A DNA stretch of 64,000 nt from Aliirhizobium smilacinae (GCF_006335145.1 NZ_VDMN01000009.1:62001-126000), one strand, 5' to 3'. Shown: positions 52,514-61,300, numbered from the stretch's first letter. The notes: a model not told the origin generated them from the sequence alone. Numbers and translations are program-made.

Positions 52514-55199
52514 GCGCCCGAAGTGGTCAGGCCTGCAGAACGCGTCGCCGCTTACCTTTCCATTCGCCATCATCGGTGCGGCCGGCCTGTGGCTCTTCGT
52601 ATTTGCGATGATATACGACGCCTATATCGTCTCGTTTGGACAGGGGTCCTATTTCGACTACGTCGGTGTGGTGCGCTTTACCGACGCCATGCGCTACACT
52701 TGGTCGATCATCCACACGAGAAATACCGTCGGGCTTTCTGTCCTCGCCTTAGCGCTATCCTCGCCGTTCCTGTTCTTCGTTTTGAGCCTTTGGATGCTGA
52801 AGGCGGGACGGGCCTTCTCGCGCAAGATCCTCTATCTGCTTCACGTCCGGTCGATGTTCAGTCTGATCGCGCTGACTGCGATGATTTTTGCCGCCGCCTA
52901 TGCCGGCGCCATCGTCTACGGCATCGCCTTCTACGTGGTCGCGACCAAGGCAGGTGAACACGTCGCAATCGCCAGCTATTATGGCAACCACCTTGCCGCC
53001 ATGTATCAAGCCCCCTTCGGTGCGACGGACGCGGCTGGAGCCTATCAGAAACCCTCCCGCCAGACCGTCTTTGCGGCGCTGGCCGGGCTTGCCGCTGCAG
53101 GAGCCCTTGTCGGTTTTCCAATCGGGGCCGCCATTCAGAAGCGTCAGCGGATGATCATGGGCCGGGCGAGGCTTGCGACGCTGAAGGATGCCGCCGATTT
53201 TCGATTGCGAGACAAGCATGGCATCGTGCTTGGCCTGAAACAGGGCCTGCTTCTGCGCAATGATGGCGACCAGCATGTCATGGTCATCGGATCGCCCGGG
53301 CAAGGTAAATCGCGCAGCTTCGTCATCCCGACGATGATGAGCTTTGAAGGGTCGCAGGTCGTGCTCGATATGAGCGGCGAGCTTTTCGATGAGACCTCGG
53401 GCTACCTTAAGGACAAAGGCTACGACATCTTTCTTCTGGCCCCGGGCTCCCGATTTACCGATGGCTATAATCCGCTTGATCTGATCAGCACCGAGCCGAA
53501 CCAGCGGATCACTGACCTGCAGAAGCTGACGCAAATGCTGCTTCCCGAGCGGCTTCGCTCGGACTCCTCGGATTTCTGGGAAGAGAGTGCCAGGATCCTG
53601 CTGACGGCGATGCTCGGCTTCGTCCTCGAATGCCCCGATACCCGCAAATCGCTGAGCGAGCTCTATCGCATCCTCAACTCCATGTCCGACGAACGGAAGG
53701 CGATCGTCCAGCTCCTGGAAAATTACGAGGCGGTGCTCTCGGACCAGACCCGAATGCAGCTGACAAAATTCGCCGGGCGCCATGAGAAGCTCGGCGAAGG
53801 GATCGCTGCGGAAATCGTCGCCAAGCTCAATTTTCTGCAGAACCCCATGGTCGAGGCACTTACATCGATCACCACGATCCCCATCGACGGGATCAGAAAG
53901 CGCAAGCTCGCCATCTTCATCCAGGCGGACTGGAACGCCATCCAGATCTACGAGCGGCTGATCTCGATGTTCATCCAGCAAATGGCCGACAAGCTCGTGC
54001 AGCTCGGGCCATTGCCGAACGGCGAGCACGAGGTCCTGATGATGCTCGACGAATTCGGCAATGGCGGCCGCATCGACACCGTGCTGACGCTCGCGCCGCT
54101 CATTCGCAAGAATGGGGTTCGCTTTGTCTTCATCCTTCAGGACGGCGCCCAGCTTGAACGCCTCTATCAAAGGTCCGGCCAGAAGATCCTGATGGGGGCT
54201 TCGACGATCAAGCTGTTCATGAACTTCCAGAACCCGGAGGATGCGGCCGCGGTGTCCATGGCGGCGGGCAAGACCACGGAATGGGTCGAGCATTCCTCTT
54301 ATTCGCATCGCCATGGCCGAAGGCAGCGCTCAATCTCGAAAGTCCCGGTGTCTGTCGATCTGCTTTCCGTCAACACGCTGATGATGATGAAGCCGGAAGA
54401 AGCAATTCTGCAGGTGACTGGAATGCCATTGATGCGGATTATGAAGCTTGATTCCGGCGGAGAACGCATGTTTGCCAAGGTACAAAGGTTCAAATCAATG
54501 ACAAAGCCCTGTATGGAGCCGATCGAGTGGACGATCGAGCATGGCGGCCAACCTGCCTTAGGTGACGATGATGCACCAACAGCGCCGGGGTATAGGCTGC
54601 AAGACCCGCGATTTACCGTAAAGAATGGCGTGCGGCAGGTTTATATTTCCTCCCTTGACGAGCTTCGCCAGCGTCTTGATCTCGACGAAACACGGGACGT
54701 CGGCGTAGCGGAAGCTGAGCAGTCAGCGAAGATTCCGGATCCCAACTCGAAAACGAAGCGCCCCACTTCCGGACGAGGGAGGCAATTCAGGAAATCCGAG
54801 CCACCGCCTGCGAGCAAGGGCAGGATCGATCCTGAGATTGACGAGGAGACGTTGGTTCAGAAGATCTATCCTGGCGCCCCAGATGACCGGAATGAGGTGA
54901 CAGTATCCGAGCCAACTTCCTCTGCTGAGGTGAGCCTACCACGACGTAGCTTGCCGGTCCTACGGCGGCAGGATGTCAAGGAGGTCTTTGGCAAGGATAT
55001 CGAAGCCCTTAACCAGGTGTTATTCCAGCGGACAGATGACAGTTCGATTGACGTGCTTGAGCTCAACAAGGACGTCGACCTGCTGATCCAACGTTTGTCC
55101 GATCGGCTATCGGACGACGACTCGAGGAAATATCTGCGAGCGTTTGCCGAGGCCGCCCGCGATCCTTTGGGCGAGGATTGTGCACCCGTCGAGCCTTAG
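52482..55199 (+). CDS. virD4: VirD4-like coupling protein with long C-terminal extension
   Basis: A 905-residue coupling protein. Three N-terminal membrane segments (within residues 20-220) precede the ATPase domain with Walker A GSPGQGKS (K276) and Walker B VLMMLDEFGNGG. Later motifs such as SSYSHRHGRRQRSISKVPVS are typical. It delivers the relaxase-DNA complex to the channel. It is about 200-250 residues longer than common VirD4 proteins; the extra C-terminal part (from about residue 680) is charged and partly disordered, and may bind the substrate. The start ATG at 52482 lies inside virB11. Confidence 0.94.
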   Translation: MANVSTPTEIERPKWSGLQNASPLTFPFAIIGAAGLWLFVFAMIYDAYIVSFGQGSYFDYVGVVRFTDAMRYTWSIIHTRNTVGLSVLALALSSPFLFFVLSLWMLKAGRAFSRKILYLLHVRSMFSLIALTAMIFAAAYAGAIVYGIAFYVVATKAGEHVAIASYYGNHLAAMYQAPFGATDAAGAYQKPSRQTVFAALAGLAAAGALVGFPIGAAIQKRQRMIMGRARLATLKDAADFRLRDKHGIVLGLKQGLLLRNDGDQHVMVIGSPGQGKSRSFVIPTMMSFEGSQVVLDMSGELFDETSGYLKDKGYDIFLLAPGSRFTDGYNPLDLISTEPNQRITDLQKLTQMLLPERLRSDSSDFWEESARILLTAMLGFVLECPDTRKSLSELYRILNSMSDERKAIVQLLENYEAVLSDQTRMQLTKFAGRHEKLGEGIAAEIVAKLNFLQNPMVEALTSITTIPIDGIRKRKLAIFIQADWNAIQIYERLISMFIQQMADKLVQLGPLPNGEHEVLMMLDEFGNGGRIDTVLTLAPLIRKNGVRFVFILQDGAQLERLYQRSGQKILMGASTIKLFMNFQNPEDAAAVSMAAGKTTEWVEHSSYSHRHGRRQRSISKVPVSVDLLSVNTLMMMKPEEAILQVTGMPLMRIMKLDSGGERMFAKVQRFKSMTKPCMEPIEWTIEHGGQPALGDDDAPTAPGYRLQDPRFTVKNGVRQVYISSLDELRQRLDLDETRDVGVAEAEQSAKIPDPNSKTKRPTSGRGRQFRKSEPPPASKGRIDPEIDEETLVQKIYPGAPDDRNEVTVSEPTSSAEVSLPRRSLPVLRRQDVKEVFGKDIEALNQVLFQRTDDSSIDVLELNKDVDLLIQRLSDRLSDDDSRKYLRAFAEAARDPLGEDCAPVEP

Positions 55200-55411
55200 G
55201 CAGGCCAGTCTGCCGCAAGCGGCCGATATGCATTCGGTATCCGGCATGTTTGCAATCGGGCAGGTTTCGAGATCCCCATCTTCAGGCAGGTCGCAAAGTC
55301 GCGCGCATGACTGCCTCGAGGAACGAGGTGCGGAATATCTCTGCACCGAAGCACGTCTCCAATAGCCGTCGATAACGAGCCGATTTGATTCGTTCGAAGC
55401 GTGGCCAGGCC
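55200..55411. other. spacer between convergent virD4 and the next gene
   Basis: Overlapping frames here show no motif. No clear terminator hairpin was found. Confidence 0.4.
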
Positions 55412-56770
55412 TTACGATATGGCGGTTGGATGACGGATGTGTTCGATCACCCAGGCCAGTAGGCGGCGCGCTGACGTGACAGCCTGATCCTTGGCAAGAT
55501 CCGAGGGGGTGAGCAGAAAGACCGGCCCGATCTGCTCCATCCGCGGCAATGTCTTTGCCTTCGCAGCTTGGTATTCTTCTGTTTCCATGCCCATCGCCTC
55601 GATGATGAGCGTTGTGCACGGATTATCTCGATAGGTAGCCTCGATGACGAAGTCTGGTCGGCATAAGCCGTTTCGCGCCTCTAATGCAAAGAGCGGTTTG
55701 ACGATCCGGATCCGCAAGTCCGGCAGCATTTCGAAAAGAGCGTCCTGCAGCCAGAACAGCAAGTGTGACACTTGTCGTTCGAAGCCCGATTCGATCGGGA
55801 AGAGCGTTTCGGAATTGTAGACAGGCTGGGCATAAGCCTGGATCGCCCTGGCCGGCCCGTTATCGTCATCTTCGAAATCGGCGTTGAGCAAAACCAGATA
55901 CGGTCCCCTATGCGCTGGATCGCCCCGGAGCGGTTGTCGAACCTTGCCCATGACATCGAGCACTCGAGCAGAGGATGCCGGCATAATAGACTGCGCAGAT
56001 ACGCTCGTGGCGTAAAGGAGCATAAACCCGGTGCGTCTGACTGCTGGAGGCCAGTCTTTGCGCGACGCGGAGAGCAAGCCCTGCCATCGGCTGTCGGCAT
56101 CCCAGTAATCCGCAGCCCAGGTCGATATCAGTGCATTGAAGGTCCAGGTCCGTAACACTCTGAAATGCTTTGCCGCGGTGCGAAATCTCGAGATCTGGTT
56201 CTTGAGAGAAAACTCAGGCCGATCCTGCAACGGTGGGATGATGTTGATTTGTGCCTTGTCGAGAACGCGCCACAGAATGGTCCCGAGCCTCGATGGGCGA
56301 TCATTTCTCTCAGCTGACCGCGGCAGCCCTCGTTCTGATAGATTGGCAAGGCGATCGGGGATAGCAGGTAGCGGATCGACATGGCGCCTGTCAGATTTCG
56401 GCATTGGGCGGATATGAAATTGGTGGTCGATCAGCGCCGGGCTGCTATCCTTGTCGATATGAAATGGACAGGAGGAGGCGTGGTTGGGTCGCCATTCATC
56501 GTGATGATCATCTAGTCTCTTTGACTTTAATCGCCGCAGCGTGAAGGTACGCTCCTGCCGGATCGGCGCCAGCAAGGGCTGGAACGGCTCGGTCACGCAG
56601 TCACAGGCGATCCAACCGTCCATAACCTTTGCCCGTCGGATCACCGCAAGGGCGACAGCCTCGTCTTCCCTAGACGCCGCATTGCCATACCAGGCACGAA
56701 GAGCGGTTCCTTCATGACTCGTGAGCGTCTCTAGGTGGTGGCCGGGGCTATTGCGAACGACGATCCGCAT
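55412..56770 (-). CDS. plasmid protein with zinc-like N-terminus and PD-(D/E)XK-like C-terminus
   Basis: A 452-residue protein. Near residue 55 it has GWIACDC and then HASSCPFHID about 45 residues on, a C-x-C...H...C pattern like the zinc-binding start of DUF1173 plasmid proteins. The C-terminus reads CRPDFVIEATY, then TLIIEAMGMETEEYQAAKAK, close to a PD-(D/E)XK nuclease core, with GFERQVSHLLFWLQDALFE before it. It may be a DUF1173 relative; the nuclease idea is an inference from these motifs. It is followed on the same strand by no gene and preceded by a small membrane protein 12 bp upstream. Confidence 0.5.
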   Translation of the reverse strand: MRIVVRNSPGHHLETLTSHEGTALRAWYGNAASREDEAVALAVIRRAKVMDGWIACDCVTEPFQPLLAPIRQERTFTLRRLKSKRLDDHHDEWRPNHASSCPFHIDKDSSPALIDHQFHIRPMPKSDRRHVDPLPAIPDRLANLSERGLPRSAERNDRPSRLGTILWRVLDKAQINIIPPLQDRPEFSLKNQISRFRTAAKHFRVLRTWTFNALISTWAADYWDADSRWQGLLSASRKDWPPAVRRTGFMLLYATSVSAQSIMPASSARVLDVMGKVRQPLRGDPAHRGPYLVLLNADFEDDDNGPARAIQAYAQPVYNSETLFPIESGFERQVSHLLFWLQDALFEMLPDLRIRIVKPLFALEARNGLCRPDFVIEATYRDNPCTTLIIEAMGMETEEYQAAKAKTLPRMEQIGPVFLLTPSDLAKDQAVTSARRLLAWVIEHIRHPTAIS

Positions 56771-56782
56771 CTCGCGATACCG

Positions 56783-57067
56783 TCAATAGCCAAGCAGCCA
56801 TAGGCAATATCCGAAATAGCCGACGCCAGCCGCAGCCGCCAATGATACCGCCATCTCAATCCAGACCACGCCGGAGCGATGGTTTTCAACACGGGCATCT
56901 TCAATGAGAAAGGACAGGATTACGAAAACCGGCACTGTCATCGTGTAACCCAACGTCAGTACATCGGCAGTGGCAAGCTTAGCGCAGATGAAGACGACTG
57001 CGAAAATGGCGATTGCACCGAAAAGGCTTCGAACCTGGATGCGGTAGCTTCGTGGCTCAAATAACAT
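56783..57067 (-). CDS. small three-helix membrane protein
   Basis: A 94-residue protein with three membrane helices (SLFGAIAIFAVVFICAKLAT, TLGYTMTVPVFVILSFLIED, IEMAVSLAAAAGVGYFGYCL). No family was recognised. The ATG at 57067 follows GAAAGGAAGTGAGCA. It lies 12 bp upstream of the gene at 56770, so the two form an operon. Confidence 0.65.
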   Translation of the reverse strand: MLFEPRSYRIQVRSLFGAIAIFAVVFICAKLATADVLTLGYTMTVPVFVILSFLIEDARVENHRSGVVWIEMAVSLAAAAGVGYFGYCLWLLGY

Positions 57068-57420
57068 TGCTCACTTCCTTTCTTTGTGCGTCTTTTGCGT
57101 GTGACCGGCTAAACAACACGGATGATCCTAACGACGGTCAAACAGGCCGGTGTCTGCGCCTTCACGAGCTATCGACAACACGTTCGGTCACATGGTGCTA
57201 TTGCGAGAATCTGTCACCCCGGTGTAAGCAGTCGCAAATGTGTTGAAGCTGGTCGTGGACGCAGAGGGATAAGCAGTTTCAGCTTCTGTGGTAATTCTGG
57301 CCTTGGGTGTGTCATGATCCGTGAAAACTCTCTGTCTTTGCAGGATCGCGACTTCCTCTGTCGGCCGGGAGTTGCACGTTACCGTTCGGCGAAAGCATGT
57401 CATTTGGGAGAAGGCCGCAG
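57068..57420. other. divergent intergenic region
   Basis: About 350 bp between the leftward membrane-protein operon and the rightward XRE regulator. No gene or TTATAC-N4-GTATAA site was seen. It should hold both promoters. Confidence 0.4.
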
Positions 57421-57756
57421 ATGGGGCGTGTGAAAGCAAACGAGTTCGCCGGGTGGATCGACATCTCGGTGGTGGAAACACTTCCCCTTTCGGATCGGCT
57501 CGCAATTGGCTTGGATCGGCTGAAACGTATGCGGGGAGCGACAAATAAGGAACTCGCTGAGCCGCTCGGCTTTACGGAATCGTATATGTCGCAGGTCATG
57601 CGCGGAATGCGTGACGTCAAATTATCCACTCTCGACAAGATGGCGAAGGAATGGAATGTCAGCATCGAGGAACTCCTGACCGTCACTGAAGCCGATCTCC
57701 CGCGCGTTGCTGCCTTGCTGGCGCAGCGCAAGAAAAAGAGCGTTCTTCCTGACTGA
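57421..57756 (+). CDS. XRE-family transcription regulator
   Basis: A 111-residue protein with a helix-turn-helix of the XRE/Cro type (about residues 25-85): LAIGLDRLKRMRGATNKELA, EPLGFTESYMSQVMRGMRDV, KLSTLDKMAKEWNVSIEELL. The C-terminus is short and basic. It is a likely regulator of the conjugation genes that surround it, and a candidate for the TTATAC-N4-GTATAA operators, though no such site lies at its own promoter. The ATG at 57421 is chosen; an earlier in-frame codon at 57397 has no ribosome site. Confidence 0.85.
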   Translation: MGRVKANEFAGWIDISVVETLPLSDRLAIGLDRLKRMRGATNKELAEPLGFTESYMSQVMRGMRDVKLSTLDKMAKEWNVSIEELLTVTEADLPRVAALLAQRKKKSVLPD

Positions 57757-57772
57757 TGCAACATCTGAGCGC

Positions 57773-58309
57773 CTAGTGGTTTAGATTGAACCAGAACCTC
57801 TGCTTCACGCCCTCATCGTTCAGAATGTCGAAAAAATAAGGATCTGCCCGGCGAGGCCGCGGTGTTGTAATCTGCTGCAGGCAGCCATCGTTGCCATCCC
57901 CATAAACTTCACGGGTAATCGCCCCAGCGTCCTGCATGCTGACGTCTCGATTGCCTGAAGACTGACAGACATTGATGGTCCTGGTGCACTGATCTGGTTC
58001 GCCTTGCCAATCATTGTCCCCTTGCGGGCTATATCCGATCGTCGTACCAGCTGGACACTCTTCGTAGACCTCATGTCCGGGTTTGCCGGCGTTCGCTTCG
58101 TGACAGATCGGCCATGAGAAGCCCGGCCTTTTCATCGCGGAGATCAGTTTTGTCATGGGCGGAACGCAATAGGCGACACCATGCCAAGACGGATTTTGCG
58201 AGGCCGCGCAGAGCAAGACCTGACATCCCCAGGACGCGTCTTCCGATTTGGCCGATGTTGCGATGAACACCAGCCCCGAGCTGACCAGCGCGGCGACAGC
58301 AGGCTGCAT
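57773..58309 (-). CDS. exported cysteine-rich protein of the conjugation region
   Basis: A 178-residue protein with a signal peptide (VAALVSSGLVFIATSAKSED). The mature part has WGCQVLLCAASQNPSWHGVA, then YCVPPM, a PICHEAN motif, EECPAGT, DQCTRTINVC and GCLQQI. The many cysteines suggest several disulfides. Similar proteins are found with conjugative T4SS genes in rhizobia; the function is unknown. The ATG at 58309 gives a standard signal peptide; 58360 is an alternative. It is the last gene of a leftward operon of exported proteins. Confidence 0.7.
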   Translation of the reverse strand: MQPAVAALVSSGLVFIATSAKSEDASWGCQVLLCAASQNPSWHGVAYCVPPMTKLISAMKRPGFSWPICHEANAGKPGHEVYEECPAGTTIGYSPQGDNDWQGEPDQCTRTINVCQSSGNRDVSMQDAGAITREVYGDGNDGCLQQITTPRPRRADPYFFDILNDEGVKQRFWFNLNH

Positions 58310-58506
58310 CCGTTTCACCCTCTGGCTCCATTTCTTCCTCTTGTAGCTGCTCCTAGCCATCGCGGACTTTGGCGGAATGAAAGCAGTGCAGGCCGCTTAT
58401 TACAGCGGTTGCGTTGAGAATATCGATGTATGTTGCCTCCGGGATTGCCTTGCGCGGCCTGCACCGCGGCGATCAGCCATACAACAGACGATCTCGCCGA
58501 CATGGC

Positions 58507-58821
58507 TCAGTATCCCTCGATACCAAGCCGTCTCAGGACGGCGGTGGGATCAGTCTCGCACTCGCGTTTCCAGTCTTGATGCTGAACGCACGCATAGGCG
58601 TATTGACTAAGATCGGCCGACGACAGATCGGCAATGCGGTTGCCGACCGCTTTCCATTGCTGAACTTCGGCCGGATCGCAGCCGGATCCTGCGGCTCCGC
58701 AGACGTCAGGGTCGCGCTGCTGGATCTGTGAGGACGTGACAGCGTCCTGCGCCTGCGCGACCATCCCGCTCGACGAACCCAGGACAATTGCAGTCGAAAG
58801 AACTATGAGAAAGCGACGCAT
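58507..58821 (-). CDS. small exported protein of the conjugation region
   Basis: A 104-residue protein with a signal peptide (FLIVLSTAIVLGSSSGMVAQ) and a mature part with two cysteine pairs (DVCGAAGSGCDPAEVQQWKA, YACVQHQDWKRECETD). No family was recognised. The ATG at 58821 follows GGAGGCTGAG, 2 bp after the upstream gene, so it is co-translated with it. Tryptophan and cysteine spacing suggests a small folded domain. Confidence 0.7.
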   Translation of the reverse strand: MRRFLIVLSTAIVLGSSSGMVAQAQDAVTSSQIQQRDPDVCGAAGSGCDPAEVQQWKAVGNRIADLSSADLSQYAYACVQHQDWKRECETDPTAVLRRLGIEGY

Positions 58822-58822
58822 C

Positions 58823-59443
58823 TCAGCCTCCATGCGCATTGTTGATATCATCAGTCTGTTTGGCGACCGGCAAAGGGAGGGGTAGACCGGGCACGGGTTC
58901 GGACCGCTCGGGATCTTGCCCTGCAGCTTTTGTCATCGGCGCCGAATAGAGCCAGGGCGGAGGGAGAGTCGGCGACGACCATACACCATAGCCCAGCCCC
59001 CGCGCTTTCCTCTCTATATCGAAATAGGCCGGCACCTTGGGTTCGTCGCGATAATTGAACGCATATCCGATGCCCTCCGCGATCGCGGTTGCTGCAAGGT
59101 TTGTCTCTCCGACAAAGCAGTGGGCGATGAGGACCTTGTTTCGATCGCGACCGACAGGCGCGCAATTGACGTCCTGCCCAAGTGTTCTCAGTATCATCCA
59201 CGCCCGAGATACTTGGCCAGCCGGCCAAGAGACACTTTCGCTGGTTGCCATCTGATCGAGGCGTGGCGCTTCAAATCCGGCCAGTCGTACGAGCTGTTTT
59301 GTTCTGACGAACTCTAAGGTCGTGCTATCGACGATCTGAACCTCCCCATAAATCTGGCGCGGCAGATCGGTTGGCCGGGATTGAGCCATCAATGGAAGGG
59401 GCAGGATAGTGAAGACGATCAGCATCCCCGAAGCGATCCTCAT
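58823..59443 (-). CDS. exported staphylococcal-nuclease-fold protein, degenerate active site
   Basis: A 206-residue protein with a signal peptide (GMLIVFTILPLPLMAQ) and an SNase-like domain (about residues 30-160): IYGEVQIVDSTTLEFVRTKQ, LVRLAGFEAPR, IAEGIGYAFNY and IERKARGLGYGVW. In active nucleases the first motif has GDT and the second GIDAPE; here they are DSTT and GFEAPR, and the later arginine is not kept. It has probably lost catalysis and may bind DNA or protein in the periplasm. Its ATG overlaps the upstream gene by 4 bases. Confidence 0.75.
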   Translation of the reverse strand: MRIASGMLIVFTILPLPLMAQSRPTDLPRQIYGEVQIVDSTTLEFVRTKQLVRLAGFEAPRLDQMATSESVSWPAGQVSRAWMILRTLGQDVNCAPVGRDRNKVLIAHCFVGETNLAATAIAEGIGYAFNYRDEPKVPAYFDIERKARGLGYGVWSSPTLPPPWLYSAPMTKAAGQDPERSEPVPGLPLPLPVAKQTDDINNAHGG

Positions 59444-60153
59444 CGCTGACCATCCCCCTGCTGCTGCAAAACGGAAATTGGATGAGGCAGATCGGATGAT
59501 GCCCAGAGGCCCGCGCGAGCTGACCGGGCGCTGTCTTCGGCTACCCTGTAGCCAGGCACGACGAGCTGGCCGCTATCGTCGAATGCTGCAAATCCCCAAC
59601 CTTGCGCAATTAGATAGGTTGCAAGATCGTATCGATGCTCACCAGTTGTTGTCTGGCAAACGACGACTGCGTTGTTCTGATCAATGTCGTTGACGGTCTC
59701 GCAGACGGGTCTTGTATCCCTGATGATCGCCTGTGTCATAATGATGTTCAGCTCGCCGCAATCGCGAGCCATACCGTTCGCAGCTGTAACACGAGTTCCT
59801 CTGAGACAGGACTGTATTCCATAGAGACGATATCGACGGCCGTCTGACACCCAGGTGTCACCGGTCTCGAATTGTGCGGTGGTCGGAAATGGGGCGAGGA
59901 GGGAGGTGGCTCTCTCGCTTGACGTCAAATCGAATTCCGCCTGAGTTGCCTGGATCATGGTGATCGGACGAGAGACTGGCTGCCCGGCGTGGGCACCATC
60001 CGAGGTGATAGATGGGAGCAGGTAGATGCTTGCATACAGTCCGGACGCGAAAATAGTGAAGATGAACATCAAGTTTCCCATCCGCATCAATCCATTGACG
60101 GCCCGAAGTGGCCACATTCCCCGCGGGGATGTGCGAGTTGCGCGATCGACCAA
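59440..60153 (-). CDS. membrane-anchored staphylococcal-nuclease-fold protein, degenerate
   Basis: A 237-residue protein with one N-terminal membrane helix (MGNLMFIFTIFASGLYASIY) and a periplasmic SNase-like domain: FETGDTWVSDGRRYRLYGIQ, SCLRGT, YLIAQGWGFAAFD and SARSARAGLWAS. GDT is present, but the GIDAPE segment is GIQSCL, so key acidic residues are missing. Cysteines may replace them structurally. It overlaps its downstream partner by 4 bases and the upstream gene by 67 bp. Confidence 0.7.
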   Translation of the reverse strand: MVDRATRTSPRGMWPLRAVNGLMRMGNLMFIFTIFASGLYASIYLLPSITSDGAHAGQPVSRPITMIQATQAEFDLTSSERATSLLAPFPTTAQFETGDTWVSDGRRYRLYGIQSCLRGTRVTAANGMARDCGELNIIMTQAIIRDTRPVCETVNDIDQNNAVVVCQTTTGEHRYDLATYLIAQGWGFAAFDDSGQLVVPGYRVAEDSARSARAGLWASSDLPHPISVLQQQGDGQR

Positions 60154-60776
60154 ATACCCTCTCTCACCCGACGTGCGAGGCTCTCCTCATGCCCTTCCTC
60201 GGCAAATGCAAGCGAAACGCCAGCGCGCCGAGCCTCAATGGAAAAGTTCGCCTCGATCGCTACCTCAGATTTGGTAAAGTCAGATTCACCTTCAGTGAAG
60301 AGGCCCAGAACACAGTGCATCGCAATTGTGCCTTGCCTCCGTTGTTCTTTATGAAGCAGAGAATCTCTTTGCGCTCCATTTTCGGTATCAGTGAGAGCGG
60401 TGGTCATGCCCACATTCAGAAGTGTCGAGCGCGCTGCGCCTTTGTGAGCGCTTCGAATGGCTGCCACCGATAGACCTCGTCGCGCCCCGTCGGCTCTTAG
60501 CGTTTCCGTCGCAATGCTCGCGCTTCCGCCTGTCGCCAATTCCACCATTTCGTTTTCAGTATCGAGCGCCGGCGCAATTGATGGCGCGCAGGGGCGTGCC
60601 TGCATTCCCCGAATAAGATCTGTTTCTGCAGGATAAGAAATTTGAGCGACCATTGACGCCGCGTCCAAGATCTCTGACCGTCGTGGACGCGGAAACGCGC
60701 CGGTAGCAAGAGAAATTGTCTTAAACGCCGTGAGATTGAGAAGTTGCGCGTCATATCCCATGTTTGGATCCGTCAT
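60087..60776 (-). CDS. hypothetical protein, first gene of the exported-protein operon
   Basis: A 229-residue protein with no clear membrane or signal segment (FPRPRRSEILDAASMVAQIS, ENEMVELATGGSASIATETL, FTKSEVAIEANFSIEARRAG). No family was recognised. It is the first gene of the leftward operon 60776-57773. Site C lies 28 bp upstream and overlaps a TTGACC-N15-TATAAT promoter on the minus strand, so repression at this operator is likely. The ribosome site is weak, and 60761 is an alternative start. Confidence 0.6.
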   Translation of the reverse strand: MTDPNMGYDAQLLNLTAFKTISLATGAFPRPRRSEILDAASMVAQISYPAETDLIRGMQARPCAPSIAPALDTENEMVELATGGSASIATETLRADGARRGLSVAAIRSAHKGAARSTLLNVGMTTALTDTENGAQRDSLLHKEQRRQGTIAMHCVLGLFTEGESDFTKSEVAIEANFSIEARRAGVSLAFAEEGHEESLARRVREGIWSIAQLAHPRGECGHFGPSMD

Positions 60777-60803
60777 ATGTCGAGATTTCGAGCATGCATC
60801 AAA

Positions 60804-60819
60804 TTATACTGCAGTGAAA
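60804..60819. promoter_or_regulatory. T4SS operator-like palindrome, site C
   Basis: TTATAC-TGCA-GTGAAA. It shares the 16-base stretch AAATTATACTGCAGTG with site A. On the minus strand it covers the -10 TATAAT of the 60776 operon promoter; it also lies upstream of the rightward genes from 60890. Confidence 0.6.
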
Positions 60820-60889
60820 GTGTGGTCAATTGGAAAAATTTGAGGTACGACTGTGACAGTCACTCATCTTGATCAATGAAGAGGCGCAC

Positions 60890-61300
60890 ATGGCAGCGTT
60901 GCTAACGGCTCTCGCTATCCTGACGTTCCCGATCCGCGTGATCTGGTTTCTCGCACTGGCTGCATGTCTCGTGGTTGTGGCGCCAGTGTTTCTTATGCTG
61001 GCATGCTTCGTGGGGTTTTGGATCGTCCTGGCGATTTCATACGTCTTTCTGCCTTCAGACTGGACGCTGACGCTCTGGCAATCGGCTTCCGACCTCTATG
61101 ATCAGTCGGCCTGGTTCAAGGCTGCTACAATCACGTCCTGGACGCTGCTTTGTCTACCCATTCTCGCTGTTTGGCCCGGCCGTCCGCCTACGAAAAGTCA
61201 GCGAGACCTTGATGACGAGGCTTATACCGCTGCCCTTTTCACACGGCAGCAAGACGAGTGCCGCGCGAAATTCAAGAAGTCATTCGGTCACCTTGATTGA
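60890..61300 (+). CDS. small polytopic membrane protein
   Basis: A 136-residue protein with three or four hydrophobic segments (ALAACLVVVAPVFLMLACFV, GFWIVLAISYVFLP, WTLLCLPILAVWPG) and a charged cytoplasmic tail. No family was recognised. The ATG at 60890 follows GAAGAGGCGCAC. It is the first rightward gene of the DNA-processing module and may share its transcript. Confidence 0.6.
   Translation: MAALLTALAILTFPIRVIWFLALAACLVVVAPVFLMLACFVGFWIVLAISYVFLPSDWTLTLWQSASDLYDQSAWFKAATITSWTLLCLPILAVWPGRPPTKSQRDLDDEAYTAALFTRQQDECRAKFKKSFGHLD

Noticed and set aside
52755..54314. 519-codon minus-strand frame opposite virD4
   Set aside because: It is a high-GC shadow of the VirD4 gene with no domain of its own.
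60826..60840. TCAATTGGAAAA resembling a VirG vir box
   Set aside because: It lacks the TNCAATTGAAAY consensus at several positions and no virA/virG genes are in the window.
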